Assembly (NCBI RefSeq): GCF_003173715.1
Contig: NZ_CP029550.1
Location: 5,069,501-5,133,500, forward strand
Direction: 5' to 3'
Source: Methylobacterium durans
Lineage (GTDB): Bacteria > Pseudomonadota > Alphaproteobacteria > Rhizobiales > Beijerinckiaceae
Length of the DNA: 64,000 nucleotides
Position 1 is the stretch's first letter. Each line of letters begins with the position of its first letter. Positions 17,745 through 26,551 of the stretch are shown piece after piece. Made by a program: the position numbers and the translations under genes. A model generated the notes under the pieces. It searched no databases, was not told where the DNA came from, and saw only the letters and a program-made list of their open reading frames with translations.

Positions 17745-18698
17745 ATGCACCATCATCCTGACAGCCCAAGCGCGCCGGGCGCCGTCAGCCGGCGCGGAGC
17801 CCTCGAATGCATGACCTGGGCGGGAGCGGGCCTGCTCTGGTCGCTCGCGGGTGGTCTGCCGAGCGCGGTGGGTCTGGGTCGAGCACTGGCAGCGGAGACG
17901 GTGGCGGCGCCGTTCACCTTCCTGCAGATCAGCGACAGCCACGTCGGCTTCAACAAGCCGGCCAATCCCGACGCCCTGGGCACGCTGCGCGAGGCGGTGG
18001 CCCAGATCCGGGCGCTGCCGGAAAAGCCCGCCTTCATCATCCACACCGGCGACATCAGCCATCTCTCGAAGGATCAGGAGTTCGACGATGCCGACCAGAT
18101 CCTTCGCGAGACCGGGCTGCCCCTCTTCTTCGTGCCCGGCGAGCACGACCTGCTCGACGACGGGCAGGGACGCGCCTACCGCGACCGCTACGGCAAGGGG
18201 ACGCGCGGGGCCGGCTGGTACAGCTTCGACCGGCAGGGCGTCCACTTCATCGGCCTCGTCAACGTCGTCGACCTGAGGGCCGGCGGCCTCGGCAATCTCG
18301 GGTCCGCTCAGCTCGACTGGCTGGAGCGCGACGTGGCGGGGCTCGCCTCGAGCATGCCCATCGTCGTCTTCGCCCACATTCCCCTCTGGACCGTCTATCC
18401 CGAATGGGGTTGGGGCACGCAGGACGGAGCGCGGGTGCTCGCCTGCCTCAAGCGCTTCGGCTCGGTCACGGTCCTCAACGGGCACATTCACCAGATCATC
18501 CAGAAGGTGGAGGGCAACGTCGCCTTCCACACCGCCCGCTCGACGGCCTTCCCGCAGCCGGCGCCCGGCACCGCGCCCTCGCCGGGGCCGTTGAAGGTGC
18601 CGGCCGGCGAACTGCGCAGGGTGCTCGGGATCGCGAGCGTCCAATTCGTCCGCGGCAGCGAGCCCCTGGCCATCATCGATACGCCGCTCGCCGGGTAA
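17745..18698 (+). CDS. Tat-exported calcineurin-like metallophosphoesterase
   Basis: 317 residues. The N-terminus carries a twin-arginine signal (SRRGALECMTWAGAGLLWSLAGG). The phosphoesterase metal motifs follow in order: ISDSHVG (D-x-H), HTGDIS (G-D-x), VPGEHD (GNH/D box with Glu in place of Asn), FAHIPLW (H) and NGHIHQII (G-H-x-H). The Asn to Glu change in the GNHD box is noted in other 3',5'-cyclic-nucleotide-type and unclassified members; substrate unknown. It is the first gene of an operon with a cupredoxin (34 bases on), an ECF sigma factor and its anti-sigma factor. The ATG chosen directly precedes the Tat motif. Confidence 0.87.
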   Translation: MHHHPDSPSAPGAVSRRGALECMTWAGAGLLWSLAGGLPSAVGLGRALAAETVAAPFTFLQISDSHVGFNKPANPDALGTLREAVAQIRALPEKPAFIIHTGDISHLSKDQEFDDADQILRETGLPLFFVPGEHDLLDDGQGRAYRDRYGKGTRGAGWYSFDRQGVHFIGLVNVVDLRAGGLGNLGSAQLDWLERDVAGLASSMPIVVFAHIPLWTVYPEWGWGTQDGARVLACLKRFGSVTVLNGHIHQIIQKVEGNVAFHTARSTAFPQPAPGTAPSPGPLKVPAGELRRVLGIASVQFVRGSEPLAIIDTPLAG

Positions 18699-18732
18699 GC
18701 CGGCCGCAACCCTCGTCGACCAGGAGCGCCTC

Positions 18733-19113
18733 ATGCCTTCAGCTCAACGCTTGCCGCGCCGTAAGGCCGGATGCGGCATCGCCGCGATCACCCTGCAGAT
18801 CCTCGCCCTCGCGCCGGTGCCGGGCATTGCGGCGGCCGAACGGACCCGCACCGATCCGGTCGTCATCCGCATCGACAACTTCACCTTCGCCCCGCAGACG
18901 CTGACCGTCGCGCCGGGAACGAGCGTGACCTGGGTGAACGGCGACGACATTCCCCACACGGTCGTGGCGCAGAACAAACTCTTCCGTTCGAAGACGCTCG
19001 ATACGGACGAGCGCTTCACCTTCACCTTCCAAGTGCCGGGCGAGTACGCGTATTTCTGCTCCCTGCACCCGCACATGACCGGCACGGTCGTGGTGAAGGC
19101 CTCGACGGACTGA
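18733..19113 (+). CDS. Exported cupredoxin (plastocyanin/amicyanin-like)
   Basis: 126 residues with a signal peptide (ITLQILALAPVPGIAAA). The mature 90 residues form a one-domain cupredoxin. All type 1 copper ligands are present: His in IPHTVV, then Cys, His and Met in YFCSLHPHMTG. Segments IDNFTFAPQTLTVAPGTSVTWVN and FTFTFQVPGEYAYFC match the family. It probably shuttles electrons or buffers copper in the periplasm. Cotranscribed with a phosphoesterase and an ECF sigma factor, it may be part of the response that the sigma factor controls. Confidence 0.92.
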   Translation: MPSAQRLPRRKAGCGIAAITLQILALAPVPGIAAAERTRTDPVVIRIDNFTFAPQTLTVAPGTSVTWVNGDDIPHTVVAQNKLFRSKTLDTDERFTFTFQVPGEYAYFCSLHPHMTGTVVVKASTD

Positions 19114-19158
19114 TCCGGCCCGGTAGCGAGAGCGGCGAGCGACCGCGGGAGGCGCCTC

Positions 19159-19917
19159 ATGACGGGCAGGCTCATTGTGGCCGGAACGGGCCGGGCGGCG
19201 CTTCCCGCCGCCCCCGTCCGCGCCTGGATCGCGGCGATCCTCGTCGATCTCGCGGCCCTGGGCGCGCTGCTCTCGCGGGCGGTCCCGTCCGAGCGCCTGC
19301 ACCCCGCGGCACCGACCGGGCGCCGAGGCGTTCGCGACGAGCCTGCCGCCTCGGCGCCCTCGCCGGGCTCCGGCACCACGTTCCACGAAATCGTGCTGCC
19401 CCACCTCGACGCGGCCTACAACCTCGCCCGCTTCCTGTCCCGGGACGCGGACGCCGCCGACGACATCGTGCAGGACGCCTTTCTGCGCGCCTTCCGGGCC
19501 TATGACGGATTCCGGGGCGGCGACCCGCGGGCCTGGCTCCTCGCGATCGTGCGCAACTGCGTGCGGAGCTGGGCCAGCGAGCGGGCCCGGATTCGGGAGA
19601 TCACGGAGCCGCTCGGGACACCGCAGGCGGAGGAGGGCACGGACGCCGAAGCGCTCGAACTCGCCGATGCCGATCTCGGCACGCCGGAGACCGCGCTCCT
19701 CCGCGCCAGCGAGGCCAGCCTGATCCGGCGGCTGATCGAAGCGTTGCCGGAAGCCTTCCGCGAGGTCCTTGTCCTGCGCGAATTCGACGACCTGTCCTAT
19801 CGCCAGATCGCCGACATCACCGCGACGCCCATCGGCACGGTGATGTCGCGCCTCGCCAGGGCGCGGCAGATGCTGGGCACCGCGTGGCGGCGCCAGTGCT
19901 GCGAGGATCGGCCATGA
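19159..19917 (+). CDS. ECF-type RNA polymerase sigma factor (RpoE-like)
   Basis: 252 residues. Region 2 begins near residue 75 (LPHLDAAYNLARFLSRDADAADDIVQDAFLRAFRAYDGF, with the conserved DDIVQDAFLRAF), region 4 near 195 (LPEAFREVLVLREFDDLSYRQIADITATPIGTVMSRLARAR). The first 75 residues are not part of the usual ECF fold and include a hydrophobic run (WIAAILVDLAALGALL). GGGAGG before the ATG supports this long start. Its stop codon overlaps the ATG of the anti-sigma gene (ATGA), the usual sign of translational coupling. Likely target: its own operon with the phosphoesterase and cupredoxin. Confidence 0.92.
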   Translation: MTGRLIVAGTGRAALPAAPVRAWIAAILVDLAALGALLSRAVPSERLHPAAPTGRRGVRDEPAASAPSPGSGTTFHEIVLPHLDAAYNLARFLSRDADAADDIVQDAFLRAFRAYDGFRGGDPRAWLLAIVRNCVRSWASERARIREITEPLGTPQAEEGTDAEALELADADLGTPETALLRASEASLIRRLIEALPEAFREVLVLREFDDLSYRQIADITATPIGTVMSRLARARQMLGTAWRRQCCEDRP

Positions 19918-20737
19918 CGGGGGGCACGATCGGCCCTGCGGCGAGGACCCGGCCTCGCTGAACGCTCTCCTCGACGGGGAGCTCGACGCGGTCAACAGCC
20001 TGCGGTGCGAGGCCCATGTCGCCCGGTGTCCCGCCTGCGCCGCCGAACTCGATCGCCTGCGCGCATTGCGCGAGCGGCTCGCGCGCGAGGGGATCGCTTG
20101 GCGCACACCGCCCGCGTTGCGCGCCAGAATCCTCGCCGCCCTCGCGGAAGAGGCCGCGAGCACCGCCCCCGGCGTTCGGGCCGCACCGCCGGCGCGGACG
20201 CGAGAACCGAACCGATGGGCCGCGCGCCTGCGCGACGCGGTGGGCCGATGGCGTGCGGTGCCCGCGGGCCTCGCGCTCGCCGCAAGCCTCGCGCTCGCCG
20301 TCCTGATCACCCGGCTCGACGAGAGGCCGGATCTGCCGGGTCAGCTTGTGTCCGGGCATGTCCGCTCCCTTCTTGCGAACCATCTGACGGACGTCTTGAC
20401 CTCCGACCAGCATACGGTGAAGCCATGGTTCTCCGGGAAGACCGACTTCTCGCCCCCGGTCGTGGATCTCGACGACCGGGGCTTCACGCTCGTCGGGGGG
20501 CGCCTCGACTACATCGAGAACCGGGTCGTGGCCGCGCTCATCTACAAGCGTCGCCAGCACGTCATCAATCTGTTCATGTGGCCCTCCGAAGGCTCGCGGC
20601 CGACCGCCTTTGCCAGAGAGGGCTACAACATCCTCGGCTGGCAGCAGGCCGGGCTCGCGTTCTGGGCCGTATCCGATCTCAACGTGGTCGAGCTCAAGGA
20701 ATTCCAGGACGATTTCGCCGAACGCGCGCCGCACTGA
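19914..20737 (+). pseudogene. Zinc-binding anti-sigma factor, split by a one-base frameshift
   Basis: The ATG at 19914 overlaps the sigma stop but reads only 15 codons before TGA at 19959. Restoring one G in the run of six at 19919-19924 gives a continuous 274-codon protein: MTGG, then LNALLDGELDAVNSL, the zinc motif H-x3-C-x2-C in AHVARCPACAAELDRL, a membrane helix (VPAGLALAASLALAVLIT, near residue 125) and a periplasmic domain ending in FQDDFAERAPH. In the downstream frame there is no ATG, GTG or TTG until 20066, which lies after the zinc motif. So the gene is either mutated, mis-sequenced, or decoded by frameshifting. Its role would be to hold the ECF factor inactive until a cell-envelope signal. 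Confidence 0.82.
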
Positions 20738-20893
20738 GATCCGCGCCCGGCCCGAACCCGGGCCGCGATGCCCATCTCCGGTCTCGGCCAGTCGAGACAT
20801 CGGGCCCGTGAGCTGTGCTATAGCGTGACCCTCGCAAAACCGCGCCCTCATGCTGCTGCCCGCCCGGGGCTCGCCGCAGCGGCGATCAGCGTC

Positions 20894-22564
20894 ATGTGGT
20901 TGACCCCGTTCACAGCCTTCCGACGCCTGACGCTCCGCCGAGTCCGGCTCGGCAGCGGGCTCGTCGTGTTCGGCTACGTGCTCACGCACCTCCTCAACCA
21001 CGCGCTGGGCAACGTGTCGCTGTCGGCCATGGATGCCGGTCTGGATGTCGCCTCGGCGATCTGGCTGAACCCGTTCGGGCTTGTCCTGCTCTACGCGGCC
21101 CTGACCGCCCACCTCCTGCTCGGTCTCTACGCGCTCTACGAGCGCCGCTTCTTCCAATGGCGCGCCTCCGAGTTGCTTCAGCTGATTCTGGGACTGGCGG
21201 TCCCGCTCCTGCTCATCACCCACGTCGTCGGGACCCGGATCGCCTTCAGCACGGAAGGGCTCGAGAAGGGTTACGCGCAGGAACTCTACGTCTTCTGGGT
21301 CGCCTCGCCCGCGAACGGATTGATGCAATCCGCACTCCTCATCGTCGCCTGGGTGCATGGATGCCTCGGGCTGTTCTTCTGGCTCCGGCTGAAGCCGGGA
21401 TTCGCGACGGCCAGCCCCTGGCTGCTCGCGGGAGCCGTGCTCGTCCCGATCCTCGCACTGCTCGGCTTCGTCCAGGGTGGCCGCAGCATCGCGCTGCTGG
21501 CACAGGATCCGTCCTGGAGAGCGGAGGCCCTCGCGCCGATCCACGTGGGTCAGGCAGACCAGATCGCGCGCCTCAGGGCGATCCGCGACGCCTTGCTGAC
21601 GAGCTACGGATCGGCGATCGCCCTCGTCATCGCCGCGCGCGGCCTGCGGACCCTCCTGGAGGTGCGGCACGGAACGATCCGCATCAGCTACCCCGACGGG
21701 CGCGCGGTCAGGGTGCCGCGCGGCACGAACGTTCTGGAAGCGAGCCGGCGTCACAACATCCCGCATGCCAGCGTCTGCGGCGGGCGCGGGCGCTGCTCGA
21801 CCTGCCGTGTCAGGGTGTTCGACGGAGAGGACGGGCGCGGCCTGCCCGCCCCCTCCAAGGCCGAGCAGGCCGTGCTCGATCGCATCGGCGCGACGCCCGG
21901 CATCCGGCTGGCGTGCCAGCTGAACCCGACCCACGATCTCGCCATCACGCCGCTGTTCCCACCGCGACAATTGCCGGCGCGCAGGGCCGAGCCGGCGCAG
22001 GCCGGCGAGGAGCGGTTCATCGTCGCCATGTTCGTCGATCTACGGGACTCGACCCGGCTGGCGGAGGAACGCCTTCCCTACGACACGGTGTTCATCATCA
22101 ACCGCTTCCTCGGGGCTGTCGGCGACGCGGTGCGCGAGGCGGGCGGATCGGTCAACCAATTGCTGGGAGACGGGATGCTCGCGCTGTTCGGCCTGCAGAC
22201 CGACCCCGAGACGGGGGCGCAGCAGGCCCTGCGGGGCGTGGACCTGATCACCAACCATGTCGCCGGTCTGAACCGGCTGCTCGCCGCCGATCTCGGCCAG
22301 ACCTTGCGCTACGGCATCGGTCTGCATGCCGGTGCGGCGATCGTCGGTGAGGTGGGGGACCACGCGGATGCCCGGTTCACGGCACTCGGCGACACCGTCA
22401 ACGTGGCGTCCCGCCTGGAGGGCATGACCAAATCGCTTGGCTGCGTCGCTCTCGTCTCGGAGGCGGTCTATGCGGCGGCGAAGGTCGACGCGCCCTCGCT
22501 TCAGGAAGTAGTGCTCCAGGGGCGCTCGGAGTCGCTGATGGTGAGACGGGTCGGGCGCCGTTGA
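20894..22564 (+). CDS. Fusion protein: His-rich membrane domain, 2Fe-2S ferredoxin domain, class III adenylate/guanylate cyclase
   Basis: 556 residues. Residues 15-195 hold five membrane helices resembling succinate-dehydrogenase cytochrome b, with His at 32, 36, 73, 110 and 155 in or next to helices (candidate haem ligands). After another hydrophobic helix near 240, residues 260-350 form a plant-type 2Fe-2S domain: Cys295, Cys301, Cys304 (CGGRGRCSTC) and Cys341 (RLACQL). Residues 372-545 are the cyclase: metal Asp382 (VDLRDST) and Asp426 (LGDGMLALFG), NVASRLEGMTK helix. Inference: cyclic nucleotide synthesis coupled to redox state of the quinone pool or of the cluster. The ATG at 20894 directly precedes the first helix. 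Transcribed downstream of the anti-sigma gene but 156 bases away. Confidence 0.88.
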   Translation: MWLTPFTAFRRLTLRRVRLGSGLVVFGYVLTHLLNHALGNVSLSAMDAGLDVASAIWLNPFGLVLLYAALTAHLLLGLYALYERRFFQWRASELLQLILGLAVPLLLITHVVGTRIAFSTEGLEKGYAQELYVFWVASPANGLMQSALLIVAWVHGCLGLFFWLRLKPGFATASPWLLAGAVLVPILALLGFVQGGRSIALLAQDPSWRAEALAPIHVGQADQIARLRAIRDALLTSYGSAIALVIAARGLRTLLEVRHGTIRISYPDGRAVRVPRGTNVLEASRRHNIPHASVCGGRGRCSTCRVRVFDGEDGRGLPAPSKAEQAVLDRIGATPGIRLACQLNPTHDLAITPLFPPRQLPARRAEPAQAGEERFIVAMFVDLRDSTRLAEERLPYDTVFIINRFLGAVGDAVREAGGSVNQLLGDGMLALFGLQTDPETGAQQALRGVDLITNHVAGLNRLLAADLGQTLRYGIGLHAGAAIVGEVGDHADARFTALGDTVNVASRLEGMTKSLGCVALVSEAVYAAAKVDAPSLQEVVLQGRSESLMVRRVGRR

Positions 22565-22830
22565 GCGATCCTCGGACGTGCGCCCGCGCAAACCTGCACG
22601 ACGCCTCCGCCACTCTCGGCTCGCCGGAGATCGTCGCGATGGGCCATCGGACCGGGCGGCCGGCCCGTCGACGCGAGAACCGCACCGGTCCGAGCCGGCG
22701 CCCCGACACGGCCGGCATGATCAGCGGACGAAACCGATTGGGCTGCACGGAGCGGCCCGTCCGCCATTGAAGGCGCGGACGGCTGCGCGAGATCTGCTAG
22801 GCTGCGGCACGAGCGGTGAGGGGAGGGACC

Positions 22831-23094
22831 ATGCGGCCACGGGCACCACGACCGGATTCCCTGCAGACCGTCACGGTCTTGGAGATCCTCGAGGCTCTCG
22901 ACGCTCGCCACGGCGAGGCCGGCGTGCCGTTCAAGACCCTCGAGGCGGCCGCCGGCTCCAGGCTCCCATTCCAAGCCTTGAAGGATGCCCTCAACGCCCT
23001 GGTCGCCGCGAACGCGGTCGTCCGCGTCAGCGAGAAGCCCGCCCGGCTGCGGATCACGGCGGCCGGACGAGCGCAGCTCGACGGATACCGGTAA
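22831..23094 (+). CDS. Small winged-helix-like protein
   Basis: 87 residues; GGGGAGGG stands 4 bases before the ATG. The helix pattern (TVTVLEILEALDARHGEAGVPFKTLEAAAG, PFQALKDALNALVAANAVVRVSE, RLRITAAGRAQLDGY) fits a compact winged helix such as MarR/PadR-like half domains, where LRITAAGRAQL would be the wing and last helix. No dimerisation or ligand domain. It may be a DNA-binding regulator of the adjacent gamma-glutamyltransferase gene, 142 bases downstream. Exact family not recognised. Confidence 0.6.
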   Translation: MRPRAPRPDSLQTVTVLEILEALDARHGEAGVPFKTLEAAAGSRLPFQALKDALNALVAANAVVRVSEKPARLRITAAGRAQLDGYR

Positions 23095-23236
23095 CATCGG
23101 AATGGGCGGACCGCTTTGGTCATGCCTCGACGCTTGAACATTGCGGGGAACAGACCGATACTTCATCGGCTGCTGTTGCGCCGCAATATAAGGCCGAGAA
23201 GCACCTGCACGACACTCTGTCCGGGAGGCGTTCGTC

Positions 23237-24943
23237 ATGGGCAGTGCGGAAGAAGCGAGACATCGCGGATCGACGCCCTCGCGGCGCGCGCTCCTGGCCT
23301 CATCCGCCGCCTTTGGCGCCGCCGCATGGACCGGCAACCTCCATGCGGAGGTGAGCGCCGAGCGCGGCGCGCTCGCGCGTTCCGATCAGGGCATGGTGAC
23401 CAGCCCGCACGAACTGGCGAGCCAAGCCGGCCGGGAAATCCTCCAGGCCGGTGGCAACGCCATCGAGGCGGCCATTGCCATCAACGCCACCCTCTGCGTC
23501 ACCTATCCGCATTTCTGCGGCCTGGGCGGCGACGCCTTCATGATCATCAGCGACCGCAAGGGCAACGGCTTCACGCTGTCCGGCATCGGGCAGGCGGCCG
23601 CGAAGCCGCTGGACTATGCCGGGTCGATTCCCGTGCGTGGACCCGGCTCGGCGCTCACCGCGGCGGCGGCGGTCGATACCTGGGACCAGGCCTTCGAATT
23701 CAGCCGCAGATCCTGGGGCGGTCGCCAACCCTGGAACGGCCTGTTCAAGCGCGCGATCCAGTACGCAACGGACGGTTTTCCCCTGACGCCCTCGCAACGG
23801 TTCTGGTCGAACTTCCGGGCCAAGGAGATCGGCAACTGGCCCGACGTCGTCCGCGTGTTCACCTTCGATGGCCGCATCCCGGAGGTGGGGGAGACTTTCC
23901 GTCAGCCCGATCTCGCCCGCACGCTCACCGTCCTCGCCGAGAATGGCGGCCGCGCGTTCTATGAGGGCGACTTGGCCCTGCGCATCGCCCGCGGCCTGCA
24001 GCAAGCCGGCTCGCCGCTGACGGCGAACGACCTCGCCCGGTGCCGGGCACGGAACGAGAGCGCGCTGCGCGTTCCCTACCGCGGCGGGGAGCTCGTGAGC
24101 TTGCGTCCGCCTACGCAGGGCATCGCCACGCTCGAGATCATGGGAACGCTCGATCGCTTCGACGTAGCCGCCATTCCCGAGGGCAGCGCCGATTATTATC
24201 ACCTGCTCGTCGAGGCGGTGAAGACGGCGTTCATCGACCGGAACCGGTACGTCGCCGATCCCGACTTCGTCGACGTTCCGGTCAACCGCCTGTTGTCCAA
24301 GGCCAACCTCGACGCGCACGCCAGGAGCATCGATCTGCGCAGGGCCGCGCCCTGGCCGTTCGTGTTCAAGCCGGGCGACACGGTCTTCATCGGAGCGATC
24401 GACAGGGACGGCAACTGCGTCAGCATGCTGCAGACGGTCTACTTCGACTGGGGCAGCGGCGTCGTGGCGGGCGACACCGGCATCCTCTGGCACAATCGCG
24501 GCGCGGCGTTCAGCCTGGATCCGCAGCACATCAACGTCCTGCAGCCCGGGAAGCGTCCGTTCCACACGCTCAATCCCGGGATGTACTTCACCGATGGCCG
24601 CCCCAGGCTGCTCTACGGCACGCAGGGTGCCGACGGGCAGCCGCAGACCCTCGCGGCCGTGCTGACGCGCCTGATCGACTACAAGCTGGATCCGCTCACC
24701 GCCCTGACCCGCCCGCGGTTCCTCCTCGGCAAGACCTTCTCGGACAGCCGCGACAGCCTGAAGCTCGAACTCGATGCGGGTCAGGACGTCTTCGCAGAGC
24801 TCGCCGCACGCGGGCACGAGATCAGTCCCATCCCCGCGCAGAGCCCTCTGGCGGGCCATCCGGGCGCGATCCGCATCGAGAGCGACGGCAGCATCGTCGG
24901 CGCACACGATCCGCGGAGCGACGGGCTGGCCCTGGGCCTCTGA
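23237..24943 (+). CDS. ggt: Tat-exported gamma-glutamyltransferase
   Basis: 568 residues, N-terminal nucleophile hydrolase that transfers or hydrolyses the gamma-glutamyl group of glutathione and related compounds. The signal is twin-arginine type (TPSRRALLASSAAFGAAA). Features of the large subunit: GMVTSPHELASQAGREILQAGGNAIEAAIA and CGLGGDAFMI. The autoprocessing/nucleophile threonine is T382 in GDTVFIGAIDRDGN, where most GGTs have a T-x-H/Y motif, then VSMLQTVYFDWGSGV, and GRPRLLYGTQGADGQPQT near the C-terminus, equivalent to the oxyanion/glycine-rich loop. It is followed 56 bases later by a second Tat-exported enzyme-like protein, so the two probably act on the same periplasmic substrate. 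Confidence 0.9.
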   Translation: MGSAEEARHRGSTPSRRALLASSAAFGAAAWTGNLHAEVSAERGALARSDQGMVTSPHELASQAGREILQAGGNAIEAAIAINATLCVTYPHFCGLGGDAFMIISDRKGNGFTLSGIGQAAAKPLDYAGSIPVRGPGSALTAAAAVDTWDQAFEFSRRSWGGRQPWNGLFKRAIQYATDGFPLTPSQRFWSNFRAKEIGNWPDVVRVFTFDGRIPEVGETFRQPDLARTLTVLAENGGRAFYEGDLALRIARGLQQAGSPLTANDLARCRARNESALRVPYRGGELVSLRPPTQGIATLEIMGTLDRFDVAAIPEGSADYYHLLVEAVKTAFIDRNRYVADPDFVDVPVNRLLSKANLDAHARSIDLRRAAPWPFVFKPGDTVFIGAIDRDGNCVSMLQTVYFDWGSGVVAGDTGILWHNRGAAFSLDPQHINVLQPGKRPFHTLNPGMYFTDGRPRLLYGTQGADGQPQTLAAVLTRLIDYKLDPLTALTRPRFLLGKTFSDSRDSLKLELDAGQDVFAELAARGHEISPIPAQSPLAGHPGAIRIESDGSIVGAHDPRSDGLALGL

Positions 24944-24999
24944 CGCCGGGCAGCGCGATCACATCGCCCTGCATGTCGCACCAGCACGGGAGAGGTACG

Positions 25000-26412
25000 A
25001 TGCCGACGATACGCTGTAGGTGCGGATGTGCGAGCCCCAGCAGACGCACCTTTCTCCAGGGCGTCGGCTCGGTCGGAATGGTTGCGGCCGGCGGGCTCGG
25101 CGCGCTCGGCGTCGGGCCGGTCCCGATCTCGGCGCGGGCGCAGGCCGGCAGGGCCGCGGACGGCGAGATCGACCTCCTGGTCCGAAACGTCCGCATCGCC
25201 GACGGCAAGCCCCTTGTGGACCTCGCCACCAGCAAGGGGCAGTACGTCGCCGTGCAGCCGAACCTCACGGCCGACGCGGCGCGCGTGATCGACGCCGAAG
25301 GCCGAGCCGCGATTCCGGGCCTGCTGGAGCCGCACATCCACCTGGAGAAGGCCCTGCTTGAGCAGCGGATGCCGAACCAGTCCGGCACGTTGGCGGAAGC
25401 GATCCGCATCACGGGCAAGCTGAAGGCGCAGCAGGTCCGGGAGGATGTCCTGGATCGCTCCCGACAGGTCCTCGACATGGCGATCCGCAACGGTGTCGTC
25501 GCGCTTCGCGCTCAACCGGACGTCGACCCGATCCAGGGGCTGATCGGCGTCGAGACCGGGCTGGCCCTGGCCGAGGAATACAAGACCGCGCTCGATCTCC
25601 AGATCGTCGCCTTTCCGCAGGAAGGCATCCTCAAGGCGCCGGGCACCCTGGCGATGATGGAAGAGGCGCTCAACATGGGCGCGAGCGTGGTCGGAGGCTG
25701 CCCGTACAACGAGCGCACCTGGGAGGACACGCAGAGCCACATCGACGCGTGCTTCGCGCTGGCCCAGAAGTACGGCCGTCCCGTCGATCTGCACGCGGAC
25801 TTCGCCGACGACACCTCGGATCGCCGCTTCGCGGCGGCGTCCTACATCGCGCAGAAGGCCATCGACACCGGATATCAGGGCAAGGTCACGCTGGGGCACA
25901 TGACCAGCCTCGGGGCTTTGCTGCCGGAGCAGGCGAAGCCTGTCATCGACCTCCTCCAGCGGGCCGAGATCAGCATCGTCACCATTCCCGCAACGGATAC
26001 CTATCTCGGCGGCCGGAAGGATCAGGCCGCCCCGCGCCGTGGCCTGACGCCCGTGGTGGCGCTCCGGAATGCGGGCGTGACCGTGACCTACGCCTCGAAC
26101 AACATCCGCAACGCCTTCACGCCGTTCGGAAAGGTCGACCCGCTGCAGATCGGCAACATGCTCGCGCATATCGCTCAGCTCGGATCGCCCGACGACCAGG
26201 CCTATGTCCTGCGCATGGCGACCCTCAACGCGGCGCGCGCGATGGGCATCGGCGACCGGTACGGGCTCGAGGTCGGCAAGCAGGCCGACATGGTGATCCT
26301 CGACACGCCCATGGTTGCCAATGCGCTCCTGGATCTGCCGCCACGGTCGTGGGTCATCAAGAGAGGCAAGGTCACCTTCGAGACACGGCACGAGGAAAAG
26401 ATCCACCGGTGA
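25000..26412 (+). CDS. Tat-exported CodA-like amidohydrolase with altered active site
   Basis: 470 residues; GGGAGAGG precedes the ATG. Tat signal CASPSRRTFLQGVGSVG. The body aligns along its whole length with E. coli cytosine deaminase CodA (both share the piece VAFPQEGIL, and FALAQKY). Metal ligands H112 and H114 (PHIHLEK), H265 (DLHADF) and H300 (LGHMTS) are kept. Two catalytic residues are not: the proton-shuttle Glu (CodA HCDE) is Phe at 268 (HADF), and the metal-bound Asp (CodA GHDDV) is Asn at 367 (ASNNI). With both changed, ordinary deaminase activity is doubtful; a binding role or other chemistry is possible. Cytosine deaminases are normally cytoplasmic, so export is also unusual. 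Confidence 0.88.
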   Translation: MPTIRCRCGCASPSRRTFLQGVGSVGMVAAGGLGALGVGPVPISARAQAGRAADGEIDLLVRNVRIADGKPLVDLATSKGQYVAVQPNLTADAARVIDAEGRAAIPGLLEPHIHLEKALLEQRMPNQSGTLAEAIRITGKLKAQQVREDVLDRSRQVLDMAIRNGVVALRAQPDVDPIQGLIGVETGLALAEEYKTALDLQIVAFPQEGILKAPGTLAMMEEALNMGASVVGGCPYNERTWEDTQSHIDACFALAQKYGRPVDLHADFADDTSDRRFAAASYIAQKAIDTGYQGKVTLGHMTSLGALLPEQAKPVIDLLQRAEISIVTIPATDTYLGGRKDQAAPRRGLTPVVALRNAGVTVTYASNNIRNAFTPFGKVDPLQIGNMLAHIAQLGSPDDQAYVLRMATLNAARAMGIGDRYGLEVGKQADMVILDTPMVANALLDLPPRSWVIKRGKVTFETRHEEKIHR

Positions 26413-26551
26413 GCCTTGCTCGGCCGGCCGAACGTGTCGGCGGCCACAGGGCGAGCGACCGAGGCTGTCCCGGCAGTGCTCGCGGCCGCTCCGCGTCCCG
26501 AGGCGAGGCCCGCGCCGTCGCGGCCGCATCGCCGGTGGGCCGAGGCCGGCC

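Noticed and set aside
25000..26412. Functional cytosine deaminase (codA)
   Set aside because: Catalytic Glu and metal Asp are replaced and a Tat signal is present.
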